Shown: positions 1 to 9,640 of the stretch, piece by piece | Layout: each line of letters opens with the position of its first letter | How positions within the stretch are numbered: position 1 is the first letter of the stretch | From: Opitutaceae bacterium | GTDB lineage: Bacteria > Verrucomicrobiota > Verrucomicrobiia > Opitutales > Opitutaceae | NCBI GenBank assembly: GCA_019634615.1 | Contig: JAHCAZ010000010.1 | Location: 50,412 to 114,411, forward strand | Reading direction: 5' to 3' | DNA length: 64,000 nt | The notes under the pieces: model-generated | Databases searched by the model: none | Told to the model about the DNA's origin: nothing | Seen by the model: only the letters and a program-made list of their open reading frames with translations | Translations under genes and position numbers: made by a program

Positions 1-1
1 C

Positions 2-388
2 AACGTGAAGCCCGTCGGCATCATGTTCCAGGTCGGCGTGGTCGTCGCCTTCGCCGCCGGCGCCGCGATCCTCTACCAGATCCTCGCGAGCGAGATGAAC
101 AACCGCCTCGGTGAGTTCGCCACGCTCAAGGCGCTCGGCTACCCGGCGGCCAAGATCTACGGCATCGGCATCCAGCAGGGCCTGATCTACGCCCTGCTCG
201 CCTACGGCCCCGCCCTGGTCCTCGCCACCCTCCTGTACGACGTGGCGCGGCGCCTGTCGGGCTTCCCGCTCTACATGGACCTCGGCCGCGCCGGCTTCGT
301 CCTCGGCTTGGCGCTCATCATGTGCGCCTTCGCCGCCGTGCTCTCCCTCTGGAAGATCCGCAAGGCCGACCCGGCCTCCCTGTTCTGA
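2..388 (+). CDS. DevC-type ABC exporter permease, C-terminal part (5' end outside window)
   Basis: The frame is open from the window edge, so only the last ~128 codons are present. The fragment is an FtsX/MacB-type permease tail: a membrane segment (IMFQVGVVVAFAAGAAILYQ), the cytoplasmic coupling region with EFATLKALGY, then two more hydrophobic segments and an ADPASLF end. The next gene ends in the closely similar ADPADLF and has the equivalent EFAMLKAIGH-like region, so the two are tandem paralogues. Only 5 bp separate them, so they are co-transcribed. By family (DevC of the DevBCA exporter) it would sit in the inner membrane and work with a periplasmic HlyD-like DevB, probably encoded upstream of the window. 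Family call firm; substrate inferred only from context. Confidence 0.85.
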   Translation, partial: NVKPVGIMFQVGVVVAFAAGAAILYQILASEMNNRLGEFATLKALGYPAAKIYGIGIQQGLIYALLAYGPALVLATLLYDVARRLSGFPLYMDLGRAGFVLGLALIMCAFAAVLSLWKIRKADPASLF

Positions 389-393
389 GCGCC

Positions 394-1533
394 ATGTGGT
401 ACCTCCGCCAATTTGCCCTCGCCTGGCGTCTCCTTGCGGACCGCCCCGGCCGCTTCGCCCTCTCGATGACGGGCGTCGCCTTCGCCGTCGTCATCATGTT
501 CACCGAGCTCGGTTTCCTCAACGGCGTGACCGACAGCTCGATCAACCTCGCCGCCCGCGTCCGCAGCGACCTCGTGGTCGTGCACCCGCAGCAGGAACAC
601 CTGAAGTCCGGCGTCGAGTACCCGCTGTTCTACCTCCAGCAGGTCCGCGACGTCCCCGGCGTCGCGGTCGCCCGGGCGGTCTACACCAGCGCCAACTACT
701 GGGCGAACCCGCAGGACGGCAGCCGCAACCGCATCCTCATCATCGGCGCCGACATCGACGACCCGATGCTCGACATCCCCGAGATCGCCGCGCACCGCGC
801 GGAACTGCGCGGCACCGACACCGTGCTCTTCGACCAGCGCGCCCGCGCCGAGCTGGGCGCCGTCACGCCCGGCGTGCGCTCCCGCCTGGCCGGCCACCCG
901 GTGCGCGTCGCGGGGCTGTTCTCCCTCGGGCCCAACTTCGCCTACGAGGGCCACGTCTTCCTCAGCACGCGCAACTTCATGCGCCTGCCCAACCAGCGGC
1001 CCGACGACGTCGACCTCGGCCTGGTGCGCGTCGCCCCCGGCGAAGACATCGAGACCGTCCGCCAGCGCATCCGCGACCGGATGGGCGACAAGGTCGAGGT
1101 GCTGACCGCCCGCGAGCTGGCCCAGCGCGAGCGTGACGTCACCACCCGCAAGGCGCCGGTCGGCATCGTCTTCGGCCTGGGCCTCGTCGTCGGCTTCGCC
1201 ATCGGCACCGTCGTCTGCTACCAGATCCTGTTCAACGAGGTGAGCGACCACCTGCCGCAGTTCGCCATGCTCAAGGCGATCGGCCACCCGCCGCGCTCCC
1301 TCACCGTGCTCGTCCTCCACGAGGCCCTCATCCTCTCGCTGGGCGGCTTCGCCGCGGGCCTCTCCGCCGGCGGCGTGCTCTACCACCTGCTCGAGCAGCA
1401 GACCGCCCTGCAGATGGACCTCACCCCGCCCCGCGCCCTGCTGGTGCTTGTCCTCACCAGCGGCATGTGCCTCCTCGCCGGCCGCCTCGCCCTGAAGAAG
1501 GTGCAGGCCGCCGATCCCGCCGACCTTTTCTGA
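394..1533 (+). CDS. DevC-type ABC exporter permease
   Basis: A 379-residue inner-membrane permease, the usual DevC length. It has one N-terminal membrane segment (GVAFAVVIMFTELGFL), a large periplasmic domain, and three C-terminal membrane segments of the FtsX type. The periplasmic stretch with LGPNFAYEGHVFLSTRNFMR matches the DevC pattern of a glycine-rich turn before a conserved NF-R. I chose the ATG at 394 because it begins the N-terminal cytoplasmic helix 5 bp after the preceding stop; a longer in-frame start at 322 would overlap the previous gene. It lies second in a permease-permease-ATPase operon. Two DevC copies in a row are unusual: the exporter may use a heterodimeric permease rather than the homodimer typical of DevBCA. 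Confidence 0.9.
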   Translation: MWYLRQFALAWRLLADRPGRFALSMTGVAFAVVIMFTELGFLNGVTDSSINLAARVRSDLVVVHPQQEHLKSGVEYPLFYLQQVRDVPGVAVARAVYTSANYWANPQDGSRNRILIIGADIDDPMLDIPEIAAHRAELRGTDTVLFDQRARAELGAVTPGVRSRLAGHPVRVAGLFSLGPNFAYEGHVFLSTRNFMRLPNQRPDDVDLGLVRVAPGEDIETVRQRIRDRMGDKVEVLTARELAQRERDVTTRKAPVGIVFGLGLVVGFAIGTVVCYQILFNEVSDHLPQFAMLKAIGHPPRSLTVLVLHEALILSLGGFAAGLSAGGVLYHLLEQQTALQMDLTPPRALLVLVLTSGMCLLAGRLALKKVQAADPADLF

Positions 1534-1555
1534 AAGCCGCCGCCCCCTCCCTCCC

Positions 1556-2648
<1,093 letters not shown>

Positions 2649-2662
<14 letters not shown>

Positions 2663-3575
2663 GGCGACGGCGCCAGGCCATCACCGCCGCCCAGGCGCCG
2701 ACCGCGAACACCATCCCCACGAGGCCGTCCACCACGTAATGGTGGTTCAAGTAGACCGACGCGAAGAACACGAGCATCCAGAAAAGCGTGGTGACCGCGC
2801 GCAGCGAGCGGAACTGCCAGGCGAAGAGCACCGCGAGGAACGGCTGCCCCACGTGCAGCGAGGGGATCGCCCCGAAGACGTTCGCGCTCCGCCCGTAGTA
2901 GCTCGCGAACCAGTCGACGCCCAGCAGCGCGTCGAACCGCGCCGCCCCCGCCGCCTCCGGCGCGGCCGTGAGGATCGCCGGGCCCAGCCCATAGCGGTCC
3001 ACATACCACGGCGGCGCGGCCGGATAGACGAGGTACGCCGCATAGCCCGCGACGTTGAGCCAGAACATCGCCCACATCACGTCCTCCGCCGCCCGCCCCG
3101 GCCCCGTCCAGCGCCACCACGCCGCCGTCAGGAGAAAAACCGGGATGAACAACAGGTAAGCCGCCCCGCACACGAAATCCCAGAACGGCCGCGTGCGCCC
3201 CTGCAGCCACGCCGCCGGCGTGACGGTGCCGCCCTCCGGCGTCGGCACGCCGAACCAGCCCAGTTCCCATTGATGCGGCTCGGCCACGCGGATCGCGCCG
3301 CGCAAGTCCTCCGCCCAGTAGCGCTGCGCGTCATAGACCGCCCCGACGAGCAGGAGCGGCAGCAGGAGCCGGAAGGCCGGCCGCACCCGTGGACCCGCGT
3401 AATAACCCGCGAGCGCCGCCGCCGCGAGCCAGGCATGGTCGCCGCGCAGCCCGCCGAGCACGGCGTGCCCCGCGATGAAACCCGCGGCCGCGGCGAGCGG
3501 CAGCCAGCGGCCCGCGGCGCCCTCGCCCCGCCACCAGGCGAGCCACTCCCCACCCCACCTGCGCCCCGCGCTCAT
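2649..3575 (-). CDS. PAP2-family membrane protein, AUR1/inositolphosphorylceramide-synthase-like
   Basis: A 308-residue polytopic membrane protein with about six hydrophobic segments. It carries the two catalytic PAP2 motifs: GAIPSLHVGQP with PSLH at 238-241 (His241), and SVYLNHHYVVD at 273-283 (His278/His279, Asp283). The classical N-terminal KXXXXXXRP motif is not evident, as in the AUR1-like branch. That branch moves phosphoinositol from phosphatidylinositol to ceramide in fungi and, by homology, in some Bacteroidetes. It is the last gene of a minus-strand trio, with its start overlapping the GNAT gene stop (TCAT, 3572-3575), so translation is probably coupled. The presence of inositol-phosphate synthase and an SPT-like fusion in the same locus supports a sphingolipid head-group transferase. 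A plain lipid phosphatase is the alternative. Confidence 0.75.
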
Positions 3576-4702
3576 GCGAGCCCCTTCTCGAACAGCCGCA
3601 GGGTCTGCACGCGGAAGCCGCCCACGCGCTCGATGAGCGCGATGGTGTCGTGGTTGTCCTCCAGGATCCACGAGAACTCCATCTCGCGGTAGTGGGGCGA
3701 CCGGGCCAGGAGATCGTGGTAGTGCCGGATGAACAGGATCGGCAGGCCCAGGAGCCGCGCCTGCGGCCGGACGCCGAGCAGGAACAGCCGTATCGTCGTG
3801 ACGCGCCTGCGCCGCGTCAGGAGCGGCCACCAGCCGAGCGGCCACAACCGCCCGCGGATGCGCTGCACGAGCTCGTTCATGTTCGGGATCGCCACGATCA
3901 TGCCCAGCGGTTCCCCGGCGCGCTCCGCGAGGAGGATCAGCTCGGGATCGAGGAAGAGCCGGTAGTCGCGGGCGTACTTGAGGAACTCCGCCTGCGTGAT
4001 CGGCTGGGCGCCCCAGTTGTCGCGCCAGGCCTCGGCGAAGATCGTGGCCATCCGCTCCGCCTCGCCCGGCAGGTCGCGCTGGTTGAGCGTCCGCAGGGTG
4101 ACACCGGTCGCCACGCGTTCCGCCACCGCGAGCATGCGGGCGAACTGCGCCGGCTGCCACGACTCGCGGGTGAGGCGGTACACGTGCAGGTCCTTCGCCT
4201 TCGCGTAGCCCGCCGCCTCGAGGAGCCCGCGATAGTACGGCGGGGTGTAGGCCATGCCCGACATCGGAGCATGCGCAAAGCCGTCCAGCAGGACGCCGGC
4301 CTCGTCCTGGATGCTGAAGTTGGCCGGCCCGCGGGCCACCGTCAGGCCCCGGGCGCGCAGCCAGGCCTCGGCCGGCCGCAGCAGCGCCTGCGCCGCGGCG
4401 GGGTCGTCGATGCACTCGAAGAAGCCGAAGAACCCCGCGCCGTCGCCGTGCGCGGCGAGGTGCCGCGTGTTGTGGAGCGCCGCGATCCGCCCCACGGGCT
4501 CGTCGCCGCGGTAGAGCAGGAGGAACTCGCCCGCCGAATGCCGGAAAAAATCACCGCGGCGCGGATCGATCTGCTTGCGCACGTCGGCATAGAGCGGCGG
4601 CACCCAGGCCGGCAGCTCCCGGTAGAACCGCTCCGGCAGGCGCAGGAAGACCTCCCGCTCCCGGCCGCTGCGCACCGGCACGATCCGCCACCCCGCGCTC
4701 AT
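3572..4702 (-). CDS. GNAT-superfamily acyltransferase-like protein (candidate N-acyltransferase of the sphingolipid locus)
   Basis: A 376-residue soluble protein without signal peptide. It looks like a two-lobed GNAT/peptidoglycan-recognition-type acyltransferase: an N-terminal lobe with RIAALHN and GFFGFFECIDD, and a C-terminal lobe with GMIVAIPNMNE followed by MEFSWILEDNH and a terminal VGGFRV. It is coupled at both ends by 4-bp overlaps: its ATG overlaps the stop of the megasynthase, and its stop overlaps the PAP2 start. In Caulobacter, ceramide synthase (bCerS) is an acyl-CoA-dependent GNAT-like enzyme, so N-acylation of the sphingoid base is a reasonable role here, but that is inferred from position. 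Substrate cannot be read from the sequence. Confidence 0.7.
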   Translation of the reverse strand: MSAGWRIVPVRSGREREVFLRLPERFYRELPAWVPPLYADVRKQIDPRRGDFFRHSAGEFLLLYRGDEPVGRIAALHNTRHLAAHGDGAGFFGFFECIDDPAAAQALLRPAEAWLRARGLTVARGPANFSIQDEAGVLLDGFAHAPMSGMAYTPPYYRGLLEAAGYAKAKDLHVYRLTRESWQPAQFARMLAVAERVATGVTLRTLNQRDLPGEAERMATIFAEAWRDNWGAQPITQAEFLKYARDYRLFLDPELILLAERAGEPLGMIVAIPNMNELVQRIRGRLWPLGWWPLLTRRRRVTTIRLFLLGVRPQARLLGLPILFIRHYHDLLARSPHYREMEFSWILEDNHDTIALIERVGGFRVQTLRLFEKGLA

Positions 4703-7700
4703 GCCGGTGGCGACGGCCGGGCCGCGACGACCTCGGCCAGGGCCTCGGCCGCATCCCGGAGCTGCGTCTCGGTGTGCGCGGCCGTGATGAAGAACCGGAG
4801 GCGCGCCTTCCCCTCCTCGACCGCCGGGTAAAAGATCGGCTGCACGTTGATGCCCCGGCCGCCCAGATCCTGGGCGGCCCGCAGCGCCAGCTCCGAGGTG
4901 CCGGTGATGCACGGCACGATCGCCGCGTCGCGGCTGAGGCCGCTGTCGAGGCCGCGCGCGCGGCACAGGTCGCGGAACAGGTCGCTGCGCGCCTGCAGGC
5001 GTCGCGGCAATTCGGGCCGGGCCTCCAGGAGCCGGAGCGCCGCGAGCGCCGCCGCCGCGTTCGCCGGCGGCAGGCCCACGCTGTAGACGAAGCCCGGCAG
5101 CGTGTAGCGCAGGTAGTCGATCAGCGCCGCCTCGCCCGCGAGGTAGCCGCCCGCGCTGGCGAGCGCCTTGGACATCGTGCCCATCCACAGGTCCACCGCC
5201 CGGCGGTCGGTGCCGAAATGCTCGCCCGCGCCGCGGCCCGTGGGCCCCAGCACGCCCAGCGAATGCGCCTCGTCGACGAGGAGCATCGCCTGGTGGCGGC
5301 GCTTGAGCGCAACGATCGCGTCGAGGGGGGCCAGGTCGCCGTCCATGCTGTACACGCCCTCGACCGCGATGAGCACGCGGCGCGCCCGCGCCCGCTCGCG
5401 CCGGAGCAGCGCCTCGAGCGCGTCGAGATCGTTGTGGGGGAAGGCGAGCCGCCGCGCCCCGGAGAGGCGGGCGCCGCTCACGATGCAGTCGTGCGCCAGG
5501 CTGTCGTGGATCACGAGGTCCTCCGGCCCGAAGAGGTGGCCGATGACGGTGACGTTGGTCGCATGCCCGCCCACAAGCGTGAGCGCGTCGTCACAGCCGA
5601 GGAAGGCCGCGAGCGCCCGCTCCAGTTCCGCGTGCAGCGGCCGCTCACCGGAGGCGACGCGGCTCGCCGAGGCCGAGGTGCCGTAGCGCTGCACCGCCTC
5701 CGCCGCGGCCGCGCTCACCGCGGGGTCGCCCGCGAGGCCGAGATAGTTGTACGAGGCGAAGTTCAGGAACTCCCGGCCGCCGATGCGCGTGGTCGCCGCG
5801 GCCACGCCGTCGTGCACCTGGAAGTACGGCATCGCGAACCCCGCCGCCGCCAGCGCCGCCTTGCGCCGCGCCAGGTCGCGGACCTCGGGCCAGGCCGCCG
5901 GCCCGGCCCCCGCCTCTCCCGCCGGTTCGCCCAGCGCCTGCGCCTCGATCCCGCGCCACTGCAGCACGAGGCGACCCGCCTCGTCGCACACGTCGAAATC
6001 GGCGCGGTAACGCGTCCCGTCCGCGTCCGCCAGCCGCCCCCTGACGTTCAGGACGCCGGCCGTCGGCCAGGGCGCGTGCTGCCGGAACGCGGCAAACCCG
6101 GTCGCGACCGCCGCCTGCCCGCGGTGCGCGGCCAGCCAGTACAAGGCAAGCTGGAGGATGCCGTCGATGGTGACGACGGGGTCGGTCGCTGCCGACAGCG
6201 CGCCCGTGATGCCGTCCGGGCCCACCTGCGGCACGCCGGCGAGCGCCCGCAGGGCCGGGCCATGGAAGGCGTGGCGGGCATAGAAGTCATCAAGGGTGAG
6301 TCGCCCCGGGGTCACGGCGAAATCGCCCAGGGGCTCCCACCCGTCCGCGCCGGCCGCCGCCTGCCCGCGCGCCACCGGGGCGCCGTCCAACAAGGCGAGC
6401 GTGAACTCGCCGTCAGCGTCATCGCTCCGCGCCAGTTCCACCCGCCCCGCCCCGATCGCGACGGGACCGAGCACGCGGAAGTCCGTGAGCGCCACGGGCT
6501 GGGTCCGTTCCGCCAGGGCGACCGTGACCAAGGCCGACAGCGGCAGGATGGCCCGGCCCCCCGGCCGGTGTTGGTCGAGCCAGGCGTGGGTGAAGCGGTC
6601 GAAACCGACCGTGAGGGCCGGCCGGGGCGTCGTCGCCCCCGGCACGACGCGCGCCTGGTCCAGGTGCTCCGCCAGGATGCGCACGGTCAGCGCCGTCGTG
6701 AACAGCGTGCGGGGCGGCGTGTAGCCGGGAAGGCTCCGCCCGAGGACGGTCATGAACTCGAGGGTCGTCAGCGAGTCGAAGCCCAGGTCGGCCACGAAGG
6801 CGTGCTCGGGCCGGATCTCCCCCGGGCGCCGCGCCGTGACCTCGGCGATCGCCGCCACGACGAGGTCGAGGCTGCCGCCGCTCGCCGGCGCGTCCGCCGG
6901 GGCCGCCACCGGCGGCGGCGCCGACCCGCTGGCCCGCCGCGTCTTCGTCTCGTCGATCAGCCAGAACCGTCGCTCCGCCAGCGGCGTGGGCGGCAGCACG
7001 ACCAGCCCGCCGCCCGCGGTCTCCCCGCCGGCGGGCAGCGGCGGGACCTCGCCGCCGTCGAGGCGGGCCGCGAGGTCGTCGAGCTGGCGCCCAAGCTCAT
7101 CCCCGGTCGACGCCAGCACCGCCACCTGGACGGCCCCGGCCGGGCGCGCGGCCAAGGTGGTGGCGACATCGGCCAGGTCCACGGCCACGGGCGCCTCGCG
7201 CAGGGCCGCCGCGACCTCGCGGCAGTGGCCCGCGAGCCGGGCGGCATCGGGGGCCGACAGCGCGCAGCGCCAGACCGGCCGGCGCGCCGCGGCCGGGCGC
7301 GGGGCCGCCTGGGGTGGCGCCTCGAGCACGACATGGACATTGGTGCCGCCGAAACCGAAGGCGCTGACGCCGGCGCGCCGCGGCGTCGCCCCGCCGTCGG
7401 GCCAGGGCTCGGCCTGCGTCGGCACGCGCAGCCAGGCCGCCTCGCCGGCGAACTCGGGCCGGAGCTCGCCCGCCAACGGCTGCGGCCACACGCGACCGGC
7501 GTGGACGGCGAAGACCGCCTTCAGCAGGGAGGCCATGCCAGCCGACGCGAGGCCGTGGCCGATGTTGGCCTTGATCGAGCTGATCGGGACGCGGCCGCGG
7601 ACGTGCGGGCCGAAGACCCGGGCGAGCGCCTCGAGCTCGATGCGGTCGCCCGCGGCCGTGCCCGTGGCGTGGGCCTCGAGGAGCCCCACCGAGCCCGGAT

Positions 7701-8676
7701 CGACGCCCGCCGCCTGCCACGCCGCCGCGATGGCGGCCGCCTGGCCCGTCGCCAGCGGCGTCAGGGGTCCCGCCCCGCGCCCGTCGTTGTTCATCGCGAT
7801 CCCGCGGATCACGGCGAGGATGCGGTCGCCGTCGCGCTGCGCGTCAGCGAGGCGCTTGAGCACGGTCACGCCCACGCCCTCGCCCATCACGAAGCCGTCG
7901 GCCTCGCGCTGGAACGGGAGGCAGCGATCGGTGAACGACAGCGCGCCGATGCGGCTGAAACACACCATCATGATCGGGTCGAGCTGCACGTAGACCCCGC
8001 CGACGAGGGCCGCGTCCACCACGCCCGAGCGCAGGTGCAGCACCGCCTCGTGCAGCGCGGCGAGGGCGGAGCTGCACGCCGTGTCGAGGGCGAAGGCCGG
8101 GCCGTTGAAGTCGAACGCCTGGCTCACGTTGGCCGCGATCATGTTCAGCTGCTGGCCGACGATCGAGTAGCCCTGGATCGGCGGCAGCGCGGCCGTGAGC
8201 GCAGCGAGCTCCGCCGGCGTCAGGGCCGGGGCCGCGCCGCTGCGCCCGGCGGCATCGCACGGGATGTTCACGGCGCCGGCCACAAGGGTGCGGTGATCGG
8301 AGGAGCAGGCGCCGACGTAGACGCCCGCCCGGCCGTCGGCGAGGCGACGCTGCGCGTAGCCGGCATCCTCCAGCGCCTGCCGCGAGACCTCGAGCATCAG
8401 CCGCTGCTGCGGGTCCATGATCCGGGCGCGTTTCGGCGTGATGCCGAAGGCCTCGGGGGCGAAGCGGTCGAACCGCTCGATGAACGCGCCGAGGCGGGCC
8501 GGCGTCTTGTTGGGCTCGCGGCGGCTGGGGCTGTGCACCACGGCATGGTCCCAGCGCTGGGCGGGCACCGGTTGCGTATGCACCCGGCCGGCCGCGATCA
8601 TCCGCAGGAAGGCTGAGGCATCAGCCGCTCCCGGGAACCGAGCACCCACGCCAATGATCGCGACCGCTTCGTGCAT
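4699..8676 (-). CDS. Hybrid megasynthase: ketosynthase - acyl carrier protein - dehydratase - alpha-oxoamine synthase (SPT-like)
   Basis: A 1325-residue multidomain enzyme. KS, about 1-440: DTACSS with Cys201, EAHATGT with His336, NIGHG with His374 (complete triad). ACP, about 600-680: LGFDSL with phosphopantetheine site Ser635. Double-hotdog dehydratase, about 690-885: HRPGGRAILP (His703, fits HxxxGxxxxP) and DGILQ (Asp838). PLP-dependent alpha-oxoamine synthase, about 905-1325: VDEAHSLG (Asp1135, His1138) and TMSKALAS (Lys1170, Schiff base). The start at 8676 follows a GGAGGG site and begins the KS (AIIGVGARFPG). No acyltransferase or ketoreductase domain is present. By family, the AOS would condense an ACP-bound acyl chain with an amino acid (serine in serine palmitoyltransferase) to a 3-keto sphingoid base. 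First gene of a coupled trio, divergent from the 3-keto reductase. Confidence 0.93.
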   Translation of the reverse strand: MHEAVAIIGVGARFPGAADASAFLRMIAAGRVHTQPVPAQRWDHAVVHSPSRREPNKTPARLGAFIERFDRFAPEAFGITPKRARIMDPQQRLMLEVSRQALEDAGYAQRRLADGRAGVYVGACSSDHRTLVAGAVNIPCDAAGRSGAAPALTPAELAALTAALPPIQGYSIVGQQLNMIAANVSQAFDFNGPAFALDTACSSALAALHEAVLHLRSGVVDAALVGGVYVQLDPIMMVCFSRIGALSFTDRCLPFQREADGFVMGEGVGVTVLKRLADAQRDGDRILAVIRGIAMNNDGRGAGPLTPLATGQAAAIAAAWQAAGVDPGSVGLLEAHATGTAAGDRIELEALARVFGPHVRGRVPISSIKANIGHGLASAGMASLLKAVFAVHAGRVWPQPLAGELRPEFAGEAAWLRVPTQAEPWPDGGATPRRAGVSAFGFGGTNVHVVLEAPPQAAPRPAAARRPVWRCALSAPDAARLAGHCREVAAALREAPVAVDLADVATTLAARPAGAVQVAVLASTGDELGRQLDDLAARLDGGEVPPLPAGGETAGGGLVVLPPTPLAERRFWLIDETKTRRASGSAPPPVAAPADAPASGGSLDLVVAAIAEVTARRPGEIRPEHAFVADLGFDSLTTLEFMTVLGRSLPGYTPPRTLFTTALTVRILAEHLDQARVVPGATTPRPALTVGFDRFTHAWLDQHRPGGRAILPLSALVTVALAERTQPVALTDFRVLGPVAIGAGRVELARSDDADGEFTLALLDGAPVARGQAAAGADGWEPLGDFAVTPGRLTLDDFYARHAFHGPALRALAGVPQVGPDGITGALSAATDPVVTIDGILQLALYWLAAHRGQAAVATGFAAFRQHAPWPTAGVLNVRGRLADADGTRYRADFDVCDEAGRLVLQWRGIEAQALGEPAGEAGAGPAAWPEVRDLARRKAALAAAGFAMPYFQVHDGVAAATTRIGGREFLNFASYNYLGLAGDPAVSAAAAEAVQRYGTSASASRVASGERPLHAELERALAAFLGCDDALTLVGGHATNVTVIGHLFGPEDLVIHDSLAHDCIVSGARLSGARRLAFPHNDLDALEALLRRERARARRVLIAVEGVYSMDGDLAPLDAIVALKRRHQAMLLVDEAHSLGVLGPTGRGAGEHFGTDRRAVDLWMGTMSKALASAGGYLAGEAALIDYLRYTLPGFVYSVGLPPANAAAALAALRLLEARPELPRRLQARSDLFRDLCRARGLDSGLSRDAAIVPCITGTSELALRAAQDLGGRGINVQPIFYPAVEEGKARLRFFITAAHTETQLRDAAEALAEVVAARPSPPA

Positions 8677-8704
8677 GAAAAACGACCCTCCCATCACCGC
8701 CCTA

Positions 8705-8721
8705 TTGCCATACCACGGCAA
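8705..8721. promoter_or_regulatory. Inverted repeat in the divergent promoter region of the sphingolipid locus
   Basis: The 133-bp gap between the megasynthase start (8676) and the reductase start (8810) contains TTGCC-N7-GGCAA, a 5-bp dyad centred about 37 bp upstream of the megasynthase ATG. A TTGACG at 8758-8763 could be a -35 for the rightward genes, but I see no convincing -10. The dyad could be an operator shared by both directions, or chance. Confidence 0.25.
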
Positions 8722-8809
8722 GTGCTTTTCCTGCCGGCGACCCGGTTCGGCCCTCAGTTGACGCTCGCCGTAACTTTGTGTGAGGTTCGCCGTGCCCTGC
8801 CGGCCGCCC

Positions 8810-9640
8810 ATGCCCATCACGACTTTACGAGACCAGCACGTGCTCATCACCGGCGGATCCAGCGGCATCGGCCTCGCCCTCGCCCGCGAGGCGGCCGCCG
8901 CCGGCGCGCGGGTGAGCCTGGTCGCGCGCGACCCCGCGAAACTCGCGGCGGCCCGTGAGGCGGTCCGCGCCGCCGCCCCCGGCGCGGCCGACGTGGTGAC
9001 GGCCCCGGCCGACGTGGCCGTGGAGGCCGAGGTGCTGGCCGCCCTGCAGGCGGCCGAGCGCACGCACGGGCCGGTGGATATCCTCATCACGTCGGCGGGT
9101 GTGGCCCGACCCGGCTATTTTGAGGAGGTGCCGGTGGCGGTGTTCGAGCGCACCATGGCGGTGAATTATTTCGGCACGCTCTACCCCCTGAAGGCCGTGG
9201 TCCCGGCGATGCGCCAGCGCGGGCGCGGCGCGGTCGTCCTGATTTCGTCGGGCGCGGGCCTCTTCGGCCTGTTCGGCTACACGCCCTACGCCCCCAGCAA
9301 GTTCGCGCTGCGGGGACTGGCGGAGGCGCTGCGCGCCGAGCTGCACGGCACGGGGGTGGGCATCACCATCGTGTATCCGCCGGATACGGACACCCCGCAG
9401 CTCGCGGAGGAGAACCGGACGAAGCCCGTGGAGACCAGGGCCCTCACGGCGGGCGGCGGCCTGTGGACGGCGGACGCCGTGGCGCGGGCCACGCTGGCCG
9501 CGGTGCAGCGCGGGCGGTTTGCGGTCACGCCGGGCTTCCAGCTCACGGCGCTGGCCTGGTTGCACAGCATCCTCGCCCCGGTCCTGCACTGGAGCTTCAA
9601 CCGCGTGGCCCGGAAGGCCCGGGCCCAAGCGGCGAAATGA
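8810..9640 (+). CDS. 3-ketodihydrosphingosine reductase-like short-chain dehydrogenase
   Basis: A 276-residue classical SDR. Cofactor motif TGGSSGIG at 14-21 (NADPH-type), catalytic Ser147 in ISSGAG, and Tyr160-xxx-Lys164 in YAPSK. The segment around 189-210, YPPDTDTP followed by EENRTKP and ETR, is the hallmark of eukaryotic-type 3-ketodihydrosphingosine reductase (KDSR) and sets it apart from general SDRs. It would reduce the 3-keto group left by the alpha-oxoamine synthase to make the sphinganine-type base. I prefer the ATG at 8810, with 14 residues before the nucleotide loop; a GTG at 8780 would add ten residues. It is divergent from the megasynthase and overlaps the next gene by 4 bp (ATGA at 9637-9640). 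Confidence 0.87.
   Translation: MPITTLRDQHVLITGGSSGIGLALAREAAAAGARVSLVARDPAKLAAAREAVRAAAPGAADVVTAPADVAVEAEVLAALQAAERTHGPVDILITSAGVARPGYFEEVPVAVFERTMAVNYFGTLYPLKAVVPAMRQRGRGAVVLISSGAGLFGLFGYTPYAPSKFALRGLAEALRAELHGTGVGITIVYPPDTDTPQLAEENRTKPVETRALTAGGGLWTADAVARATLAAVQRGRFAVTPGFQLTALAWLHSILAPVLHWSFNRVARKARAQAAK

Noticed and set aside
4774..8616. Very long open frame (1280 codons) on the plus strand opposite the megasynthase
   Set aside because: It is an antisense shadow from high GC3; its translation is Arg/Ala/Gly-rich low complexity without domains. The same applies to the long frames opposite hrpA (37974-42254) and the second TonB receptor (53023-56166).
4699..8676. PUFA-synthase (Pfa) or ordinary modular PKS
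   Set aside because: The C-terminal alpha-oxoamine synthase and the neighbouring KDSR-type gene point to amino-acid condensation; there are no tandem ACPs, ER or AT domains.
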